Position numbers and translations under genes: made by a program | Assembly: GCA_945862035.1 (NCBI GenBank) | Contig: CAMAXB010000079.1 | Span: forward strand, 1 to 10,823 | Direction of reading: 5' to 3' | Length of the DNA stretch: 10,823 nucleotides | Source of the DNA: Opitutus sp. GAS368 | GTDB lineage: Bacteria; Verrucomicrobiota; Verrucomicrobiia; Opitutales; Opitutaceae | In this document: piece after piece, positions 5,668-10,823 of the stretch | Numbering within the stretch: the stretch's first letter is position 1 | Layout: each line of letters begins with the position of its first letter | The notes under the pieces: generated by a model | Told to the model about the DNA's origin: nothing | Databases searched by the model: none | Seen by the model: only the letters and a program-made list of their open reading frames with translations

Positions 5668-7872
5668 TCACTTGCCCGGATGGTAGGTTCGTCGGGCCGC
5701 TTGCTCAACGTCGTCGCGGTGAAAGAGCACGTCCTTGAATTCACCGCGCGCATAGAGTGCCGCCTGGTCCATGAAATGCGGCGATTTCGGATCACCGCTC
5801 ACGCCCCCCGCCAAGAGCGACTTCGCGCGAAGACGCGAACCGAACTCGACCACGGCCACAAAACTGTTCCCACGATTGCCGTAGATGCGCTTGGTGCCCG
5901 TCGTGTTCGCCGTGCCGAAGGCGGCGAGCGAACCCCAGGCCGAGGGCGCGAGGCCGATCGGAAGACTGGGCGCGTTGTCGTCGTGGGTCTCGCGCACCTC
6001 GCCGGAGAGTCGTTGGAAGCGGTTAATCTCACCCCACGGCGTCTCCCACGAACCGAAGTCGCGTTCCAGCCGATCCAGCGTACGCCCAAGCGCAGCGAGC
6101 CGGTCGTCCGCCGTGATCCGGGTGTGCAAAAATTCATGCACGATGGCGCGCTGGCTGCGGATCTCCGCGGCGAAGGTTTCGGCCAGTTCCTGTGCCCAGA
6201 GCACCGCCAGCGTCGTTGGCACCGAGTTCACCCCGGTGCGATGGTCCCAGGCGCGCAGCACCTCGGTCGGTCCGGCGTAGCGTGCTTTCCGCGGGTCCCG
6301 CGCCGGCAGACTGTCATACGCGATCAGCAGCGGAGGCAGCAGGTACTCAAAGGCCGACAGGGTGGGGTCATAGGCGAGGCCGATCAGGCTTTCGAGCGTC
6401 ACGTCCTTTGCGTCCTGGAGGACACGCACGGCGTTTACGCCGCGGGGGTTCTCCGCCCCGTAGCCGGGGCTCGGGGTCTGCCACAGGTACGACCGGTAGT
6501 CCTCGCGGCGCGGGCTCGCTTCCCCGGCTGCCGCGAAGGGCCAGTTATTGGTGTTCTGCAGCCAGCCGCTGGCGGGATTGCGCAGCGCGATCAGTTCGTC
6601 AAGGGCGTGCAGCCCCTGCCAATCGGTCAGCGGATTCTTGCCGTCGACGGGACGCCGCCAGTCGAACGCGAGGTCGCGCTTCGGCACGAAATTGCCGTGG
6701 AAGTAAGCGATGGTGCCATCGGCGTCCGCATAGACGGTGTTATTGGACGAGTTGGTGCGCAGCTCCATGACCCGGCGGAACTCGTCGTACGAGCGGGCCT
6801 TGGTCCGCAGATAGGATTGGGATAGCGCGTCCACCGGTGACTGCATTAGCCGGACCGCGATCCACTTTTCGCCCTCGCTGCGGATCACCGGTCCCCGGTG
6901 GCTGAAGAAGGCGGTGACTGTTTTTCGGGCGATCGCGTCGCCGTTGCGGTAGGGCAGCTCGATGGTCCGCGTCGCGAACGGCCTCAGCTCATCCCCGTAG
7001 CGGTAGTGGGGCTTGCCCTCGATCTCCACCACGGTCTCCTCGTACTCATCGATCACGTCCGCACCGCCGGAGGTATGCATCCAGCCGGCGCGATCGTTGA
7101 AGCCTTGATAGATGAAGAACTGACCCCAGGTGACGGCGCCGTAGGCGTTGAGACCTTCCTCGCTCACGACATGGATCTCCGGCCGAAAATAAAAGGACGT
7201 GTGGGGATTGATCAGGAGCAGGGCGTGGCCAGACGCGCTGCGGCTGGGGGCGATGGCAAAGCCGTTGGATCCCGTTGGCTCGGCCATCGGTGCGCCCTCG
7301 GCCGGGGCGGCGGCGGCCGTCTGCTTTGGGCGCAGGCCGTAGAGCTCCCCGAGTGGTGCGGTGGCGATCGATTCGATGTCGCCCCCGATGCTCCCTTCGG
7401 TGAAGGCGAGCGCCATCCACGGTTCGAAGCGCGTGATGAGCTTGGGCGTCACGGCCGGATGCGTGTGCAGGTAGTGGTTCAGGCCGTCAGCAAACGCGTC
7501 CATCAGGGCCCGCAGCCAAGCGGGGCTTTGCGCGTAGCGGGCCTGCAGATCGGCCGGATCGATGAAGAGCTTCATCCGCAGGTCCCGTTCGAGCGCCGCC
7601 TCACCCTCGACTTCCGCCGCGCGCCCGAGGGCGTTGATGTAGTTCAGCTCCACCCGGTTGAAATCATCCTCGGCCTGCGCGAAGACCATGCCGAAGACGG
7701 CATCCGCATCGCTCCGGCCGTAAACGTGGGCGATGCCCCAGTGATCACGATGAATGGTGATCCCGGCGGCGCGCTGCGCCCAGCGCGTAACGTCGACGGG
7801 AGCGGCGGCGGCCAGGGCTAGGCCGGGCACAATCAGAAAAAACGCGAACGATAGCAGGCGGGACAGCTTCAT
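5668..7872 (-). CDS. Penicillin/acyl-homoserine-lactone acylase family protein
   Basis: A 734-residue exported Ntn-hydrolase that should cleave an amide between an acyl group and an amine. A signal peptide (residues 1 to about 21, ending GLALA) sends it to the periplasm. The precursor has the family order: alpha-chain with GIAHVYGRSDADAVFGMVFAQAEDD compressed to the usual 'G.phi.I.A....D..f..Gy..A.DR' block (residues 46-70), a low-complexity Ala/Pro linker (about 183-199), then TGSNGFAI (200-207). Ser202 is the expected autocatalytic cleavage site and nucleophile at the beta-chain N-terminus. Further blocks are NPHTSFYFRPEIH (222-234), GFNDRAGWMHT (257-267), SSNNTVYADADGTIAYFHGN (375-394, with the likely oxyanion Asn) and LQNTNNWP (438-445). 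GSNGF/Y resembles AHL and aculeacin acylases more than E. coli penicillin G acylase (SNxW). The substrate cannot be told. It lies 216 nt downstream of the cupin gene. Confidence 0.92.
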   Translation of the reverse strand: MKLSRLLSFAFFLIVPGLALAAAAPVDVTRWAQRAAGITIHRDHWGIAHVYGRSDADAVFGMVFAQAEDDFNRVELNYINALGRAAEVEGEAALERDLRMKLFIDPADLQARYAQSPAWLRALMDAFADGLNHYLHTHPAVTPKLITRFEPWMALAFTEGSIGGDIESIATAPLGELYGLRPKQTAAAAPAEGAPMAEPTGSNGFAIAPSRSASGHALLLINPHTSFYFRPEIHVVSEEGLNAYGAVTWGQFFIYQGFNDRAGWMHTSGGADVIDEYEETVVEIEGKPHYRYGDELRPFATRTIELPYRNGDAIARKTVTAFFSHRGPVIRSEGEKWIAVRLMQSPVDALSQSYLRTKARSYDEFRRVMELRTNSSNNTVYADADGTIAYFHGNFVPKRDLAFDWRRPVDGKNPLTDWQGLHALDELIALRNPASGWLQNTNNWPFAAAGEASPRREDYRSYLWQTPSPGYGAENPRGVNAVRVLQDAKDVTLESLIGLAYDPTLSAFEYLLPPLLIAYDSLPARDPRKARYAGPTEVLRAWDHRTGVNSVPTTLAVLWAQELAETFAAEIRSQRAIVHEFLHTRITADDRLAALGRTLDRLERDFGSWETPWGEINRFQRLSGEVRETHDDNAPSLPIGLAPSAWGSLAAFGTANTTGTKRIYGNRGNSFVAVVEFGSRLRAKSLLAGGVSGDPKSPHFMDQAALYARGEFKDVLFHRDDVEQAARRTYHPGK

Positions 7873-8020
7873 GGCAGAATCGACGAGGGTGGTTCTTTCC
7901 GCGGAGGATGGGGCAGCCGGTGATGGTTGGCGGGGAGCGGCGGCGAGGCAAACCCGCAGACGCCCCGCCGTCGCGTTTCCTCATCGTGCGAAGCGGCCTT
8001 CACCGAGGCCCGGGCGCAGT

Positions 8021-8035
8021 GGCGGGACGCCCGCC
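8021..8035. other. Hairpin in spacer upstream of acylase
   Basis: GGCGGG (8021-8026) and CCCGCC (8030-8035) form a perfect 6-bp stem with a 3-nt loop, extendable by T-A (8020/8036). It lies 54 nt past the stop of the cupin gene in the 216-nt spacer 7873-8088 and could separate the cupin and acylase transcripts. There is no T-run on the minus strand. The rest of this spacer is GC-rich and I see no gene or clear promoter in it. Confidence 0.3.
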
Positions 8036-8088
8036 ATTTCCGCGGCGGCCGGACGCGCTGATCGGGTGTGGGGCGCGTCGGCGCGGAT

Positions 8089-8436
8089 TCAGTCGAACCA
8101 CTCGTCCGCCGGGTCGAAGGCGGGGATCGGCACGATCATGACCCGAAGCTTGCCCACGGCCCGGTGGCGGCAGCCGGGCTTGATGAAGATCGACGTCATC
8201 GGTTTGAGCGGTACCCGCTCGCCGTCGAGTTCCATGAAGCCGGTGCCCTCGAGGACGAGGTAGAGCTCGGTCATCACCTTGTGGTAGTGCACCGCAGAAT
8301 CGGAGGCGATGTCGGTGATGTGGAGCGTGGCGGTCCGGTTTTCGGGAGAAACAAACGCGCGCCGGGCGAAGCCGCACGGGCAGCGGGTCGGCGTAATCTC
8401 ATCCATCTGGGCGAGCTCGTAGTTCTTGGTTTTCAT
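8089..8436 (-). CDS. Small single-domain cupin protein
   Basis: A 115-residue cytoplasmic protein that is one cupin beta-barrel. Cupin motif 1 is HYHKVMTELYLVLEGTG, with His50, His52 and Glu57 as metal ligands. Motif 2 is PLKPMTSIFIKPGCRHRA, with the PGxxH turn and His91 as the fourth ligand, so the metal site looks complete. A Cys-Pro-Cys (19-21) precedes the barrel. Single cupins include isomerases, dioxygenases and ligand-binding proteins, so no reaction can be named. Its ATG is 39 nt after the stop of the FG-GAP gene, consistent with co-transcription. No Shine-Dalgarno site is evident. Confidence 0.85.
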   Translation of the reverse strand: MKTKNYELAQMDEITPTRCPCGFARRAFVSPENRTATLHITDIASDSAVHYHKVMTELYLVLEGTGFMELDGERVPLKPMTSIFIKPGCRHRAVGKLRVMIVPIPAFDPADEWFD

Positions 8437-8475
8437 GAGTCGTTCTGATGGAAGGATCGTTGGTTGATTTTCGGA

Positions 8476-9735
8476 TCAGCGTTCGGGGCGGGTGCTGCAG
8501 TTCTCGAGCCAGTCCGCGTGCTGGCCACCCTGAAGCTTGTTCCAGGCGGCCGGGGCGAATTCCTTGCTGACGATGTCCGGATCTCCATCGCCATCCAGGT
8601 CGGCCACCACGGCATTGTGGGCGCCGAGGCCCTCAAGGATCGTGCGCCGCTCAAAGCTTCCTCCCTTGCCATCAAGATTCTCCCATACAAACCAGCGGGC
8701 CCGCTGGGCGAACCATTCGGATTCGGCGGCAAAGATATCGATGTCGCCGTCGCCATCGAAATCAGCGGTCGCCAGCGAGTGGAAATCGCCGGCTTGATCG
8801 CTCATCGGGAGGGGATGGGCGCGCCAAGCGCCGCCCTTGCCGTCGAGGTTCTCGGACCACTGGATCGCCGCATTCCGAAAGAAGTCAGACTCGCTGTGAA
8901 CGAGGTCGAGATCGCCGTCGCCGTCCATATCAACCAGCGAGGACTGCTGGGAAAAGCCAAAGTTGCCGCGCCGGCCGAAATTCAGGTTGTCGCGTTTCTC
9001 CCACGCGCCGCCCTGGCCGTCCTTGTTCTCGTACCAAGCCTTCGTGAAGACATCCAGATCACCATCACCGTCGATGTCGCCGACGCCGTTGGGCCACATC
9101 CCCGAGTGGACTTCGTCGCCGATGCGCGTCTTGGCCCATGGCTGGGTGGGGTCGGCCGGAATCCTGAACCAGAAGAGGCCCTTCTCCGCGCCCTTGTCCG
9201 TATTGACGACGACGTCCTTGCGACCATCGCCGTCGATATCCGCAATTATCATGTCATGGCCGCCGTAGGCCGTGGCGTCGTAAATGTGCTTGGTGAAGGG
9301 CACCCGGGCCGGGTCCTGCGAATTGCGGAACCACGACCCCGAAGAAACGATGTCGAGCCAGCCATCGCCATCGACGTCGAGGGCATTGACCCCGCCGTCG
9401 CCGGTGTTGTCCGTCGTCACCACGGAAAAAGGCCACTCCGTCTTGGCGCCGGTGTTGAGGAAGAGGAGCTGCTGTTTTTCCCGGGTGCCAAAGTGCTGGC
9501 CCATCAGGAAATCGATCCGGCCATCGCGATTGAAATCCCCGGTGGTGCTCTGGCCGAAGCCGTTCAGCCGGGGAAAGGTGGTGCTGAGGTAGTGGTGCTT
9601 AAAGGCGATTTCTGCGGACAGTGGCAGGCAGACCAGAAAAAGGATCGCGCCGGATCGCGCCGGCCGGGCGAAAACCGGTCGCGCCGAAACTGTCCAGCCG
9701 GGAGGGGTGGGGATGAGGGGTAGCATCGCCGTCAT
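8476..9735 (-). CDS. Exported FG-GAP/VCBS repeat protein, seven-bladed propeller
   Basis: A protein of about 419 residues from the ATG at 9735 (ATG 9726 is nearly equivalent). A signal sequence is centred on GAILFLVCLPLSA, with cleavage expected near residue 41. The mature part has seven calcium-loop motifs of the form DxDxDGxxD at about residues 67-75, 120-128, 166-174, 220-228, 269-277, 325-333 and 379-387, spaced 46-56 residues. Most are followed by a WFxN, WYENKDG, WSENLDGKGG or WLEN segment. Seven FG-GAP/VCBS units of this size match one complete seven-bladed beta-propeller, as in integrin-alpha heads. The first unit (DFNRDGRID) is the most divergent. No enzyme domain or anchor is visible, so it is probably a secreted or periplasmic calcium-stabilised binding protein. 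The frame is open to 9843, but the extra N-terminal residues would bury the signal peptide and overlap the divergent upstream region. Confidence 0.9.
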   Translation of the reverse strand: MTAMLPLIPTPPGWTVSARPVFARPARSGAILFLVCLPLSAEIAFKHHYLSTTFPRLNGFGQSTTGDFNRDGRIDFLMGQHFGTREKQQLLFLNTGAKTEWPFSVVTTDNTGDGGVNALDVDGDGWLDIVSSGSWFRNSQDPARVPFTKHIYDATAYGGHDMIIADIDGDGRKDVVVNTDKGAEKGLFWFRIPADPTQPWAKTRIGDEVHSGMWPNGVGDIDGDGDLDVFTKAWYENKDGQGGAWEKRDNLNFGRRGNFGFSQQSSLVDMDGDGDLDLVHSESDFFRNAAIQWSENLDGKGGAWRAHPLPMSDQAGDFHSLATADFDGDGDIDIFAAESEWFAQRARWFVWENLDGKGGSFERRTILEGLGAHNAVVADLDGDGDPDIVSKEFAPAAWNKLQGGQHADWLENCSTRPER

Positions 9736-9758
9736 TGAGCAGGAACCGAAGCCGGGGT

Positions 9759-9781
9759 GGCAAGGGCGAGCTTGGCTTGCC
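9759..9781. promoter_or_regulatory. Inverted repeat between divergent genes
   Basis: GGCAAG (9759-9764) and CTTGCC (9776-9781) are perfect 6-bp inverted copies. An alternative inner pairing is CAAG (9761-9764) with CTTG (9771-9774). The element lies in the 91-nt space between the FG-GAP gene and the DUF4870-like gene and could be an operator for either. No clear -35/-10 pair was found. Confidence 0.25.
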
Positions 9782-9815
9782 GACATTCGCGTTGCGACGC
9801 CCGCTGGGGTGCGTT

Positions 9816-9819
9816 GGAG
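9816..9819 (+). promoter_or_regulatory. Shine-Dalgarno site fixing the start of the DUF4870-like gene
   Basis: GGAG lies 7 nt before the ATG at 9827. It is one of the few plausible Shine-Dalgarno sites in the window and supports this start over the upstream in-frame start at 9707. Confidence 0.5.
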
Positions 9820-9826
9820 TGCGGGG

Positions 9827-10195
9827 ATGGCTACCGACGTCATCGACCTTAACCCCCCCTCTCCGCCGGAGGATCGTTCCGTCGCGATCCTGAGTTACAT
9901 CGCCGTGATCGGTTTCATCGTCGCCGTGGTCATCCATGGCAACAAGCCAACCCGTTTGGGCGCCTTTCATCTTCGGCAGGCGCTGGGGCTGTACCTCCTG
10001 GGTTTTGTTCTGGGGGTCGCGGGCGTGGTGCTGATGCTCATCCCCGTCCTCGGTTGGCTGGTCTGGATGGCCGGTTGGGCGATCTATTTCCTCACTTGGA
10101 TTCTCGGCTTCATCGCCGCGCTGTCCGGGCGCCAAACGCCCTCACCGGTGGTCGGGTCGCTCTTCCAGAAGTGGTTCGCCGGCGCGTTTCCGTGA
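9827..10195 (+). CDS. Small DUF4870-like inner-membrane protein
   Basis: A 122-residue membrane protein. After a proline-rich N-terminus (NPPSPPED) there are three hydrophobic segments: ILSYIAVIGFIVAVVIH, LGLYLLGFVLGVAGVVLMLI and LVWMAGWAIYFLTWILGFIA. The connecting RLGAFHLRQALGL matches the 'FHxxQAL' signature seen between the first two helices of DUF4870/Tic20-like small membrane proteins. The function of that family is unknown. The start is supported by GGAG 7 nt upstream and by the loss of hydrophobic or recognisable character before it; the frame is open to 9707 but would overlap the start region of the divergent FG-GAP gene. It is followed after 184 nt by prfB. Confidence 0.8.
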   Translation: MATDVIDLNPPSPPEDRSVAILSYIAVIGFIVAVVIHGNKPTRLGAFHLRQALGLYLLGFVLGVAGVVLMLIPVLGWLVWMAGWAIYFLTWILGFIAALSGRQTPSPVVGSLFQKWFAGAFP

Positions 10196-10336
10196 ACGAA
10201 GGGGCCACTCACGCCACGATCTGCCCTAAATCGGCGGGGGCCTGGGAGATCGAGCCGGATCGAGTTCCGCTTTTCGTCTGTTCGTTGTGTTTCGCGGTGA
10301 CTCTTCCGGATCCGTCCCACGTTTCAGCCTTGCGCC

Positions 10337-10364
10337 GACCCGGGGTCTTTGCGGCCATAGACCC
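10337..10364. promoter_or_regulatory. Competing inverted repeats upstream of prfB
   Basis: GGGTCT (10343-10348) and AGACCC (10359-10364) form a perfect 6-bp stem with a 10-nt loop ending 15 nt before the prfB ATG. The same GGGTC is also complementary to an earlier GACCC (10337-10341). The structure could terminate the upstream transcript or hide the prfB initiation region; no T-run follows. Otherwise the 10196-10379 spacer shows nothing recognisable. Confidence 0.35.
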
Positions 10365-10379
10365 TTACCCAAGACGACC

Positions 10380-10823
10380 ATGATCGCTCCCGAGACTTTC
10401 AACCACATCGAACACATCAAGAAGCGCGCCGGGCATCTATGGAGGTTTCTTTGACGTCGAACAAAAGCAGCTCGAGCTCGAGGCGATGGAAGCCCAGATG
10501 GGCGACCCTGCCTTCTGGGACAACAACGAGCGTGCCCAGAAGCACATCGGCAAGCTGAACGGCCTCAAGCGGACCATCGGTCCGCTAGCCGAGTTCAACA
10601 AGCGCGTCGTCGACCTCGACGTGATGATCGAGCTGATCGAGATGGCCTCCGATGCCGAGAAGGAGTCCTACACCAAGGAGCTGGCCACGCAGGCATCGGC
10701 CATGGTGGAGGACCTCGATAAGATCGAGATTGGGGCCTTCCTCACCGGCCAGTTCGACAAGAACAATGCAATTCTCTCCATCCAGTCCGGCGCGGGCGGG
10801 ACGGAGTCCAATGACTGGGCGGA
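10380..10823 (+). CDS. prfB: Peptide chain release factor 2 (RF2), 3'-truncated by window, +1 frameshift
   Basis: RF2 recognises UGA and UAA stop codons and releases the finished peptide from the ribosome. The ATG at 10380 opens 24 codons ending ...HLWRFL before an in-frame TGA at 10452-10454. After a +1 shift, translation continues from GAC at 10453 with DVEQKQLELEAMEAQMGDP and FWDNNERAQK, the typical domain-1 sequence, and reaches SIQSGAGGTESNDWA, the start of the conserved PCRF/domain 2 region, at the window end. About 147 residues are visible. The SPF and GGQ motifs lie beyond the edge. The TGA is part of the known autoregulatory recoding site, not a defect. No Shine-Dalgarno site precedes the ATG. 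Confidence 0.96.
10441..10455 (+). promoter_or_regulatory. prfB programmed +1 frameshift site
   Basis: An internal Shine-Dalgarno-like GGAGG (10441-10445), a 3-nt spacer TTT, the slippery CTT (10449-10451), then TGA followed by C (10452-10455). This matches the E. coli prfB layout, including the 3-nt spacing between the Shine-Dalgarno element and CTT. When RF2 is scarce, slow reading of UGA lets the ribosome slip to UUU and continue; when RF2 is abundant a 24-residue peptide is released. That mechanism is established for the family; its use here is inferred from sequence. Confidence 0.95.

Noticed and set aside
5500..6825. 441-codon plus-strand open frame opposite the acylase
   Set aside because: Arg-rich antisense shadow; the minus frame carries signal peptide, catalytic Ser and all acylase blocks.
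8464..9723. 419-codon plus-strand open frame with repeated VAVAIEI segments
   Set aside because: The repetition is the reverse complement of the seven DxDxDG loops (GATGGCGATGG read backwards gives IAVAID), so it is a mirror of the FG-GAP repeats rather than a repeat protein.
10452..10454. Nonsense mutation making prfB a pseudogene
   Set aside because: The TGA lies in a complete CTT-TGA-C slippery site with a correctly spaced internal Shine-Dalgarno element, the normal regulatory arrangement for RF2.

Overview
The window is GC-rich, gene-dense bacterial chromosome. Most genes lack a clear Shine-Dalgarno site. The intergenic spaces hold GCGGATT-type and AAATTTCAGATCTGAGATC-type interspersed repeats that I associate with Verrucomicrobiota and Planctomycetota, and there are two short lipoproteins, a calcium-type FG-GAP propeller and a TlcC-like transporter. 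Together these suggest a free-living verrucomicrobium, perhaps Opitutaceae. That assignment is an inference from style and protein families, not from a marker gene.

Layout. Positions 1-924 (minus) hold a four-helix MotA/TolQ/ExbB-type channel subunit, followed 17 nt downstream by the first 18 codons of a protein that may have an Hsp70/actin-type ATPase fold. Divergent from it, 1110-2563 (plus) encodes two outer-membrane-type lipoproteins: a glycine-zipper/coiled-coil protein and a DUF4136-like protein. A repeat-rich convergent spacer (2564-2725) separates these from an Npt1/Npt2 (TlcC-like) MFS-type transporter on the minus strand (2726-4015). A Sfp-type 4'-phosphopantetheinyl transferase is read divergently from 4249 to 4998. 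Next to it lies the 3' remnant of a 2-oxoglutarate/Fe(II) oxygenase. Its frame is open from 5073 to 5528 and retains the HxD, distal His and Arg of the active site, but it has no usable start codon and its 5' end meets a repeat.

Positions 5668-9735 are a minus-strand group: an exported seven-bladed FG-GAP propeller, then a small cupin, then an exported penicillin/AHL-acylase-type Ntn hydrolase. The first two are 39 nt apart and may be co-transcribed; the acylase lies 216 nt further on and may be independent. At the right end, a small DUF4870-like membrane protein (9827-10195) precedes prfB (release factor 2). prfB begins at 10380, carries a textbook +1 programmed frameshift site at an in-frame TGA (10452-10454), and runs off the window.

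I found no rRNA, tRNA, CRISPR array, transposase or phage gene, and no convincing undescribed multi-gene system. The observations most worth a second look are the start-less oxygenase remnant beside a repeat, the prfB recoding site, the channel plus Hsp70-like pair, the repeat family shared by two intergenic spaces, and the cupin/acylase/propeller cluster.
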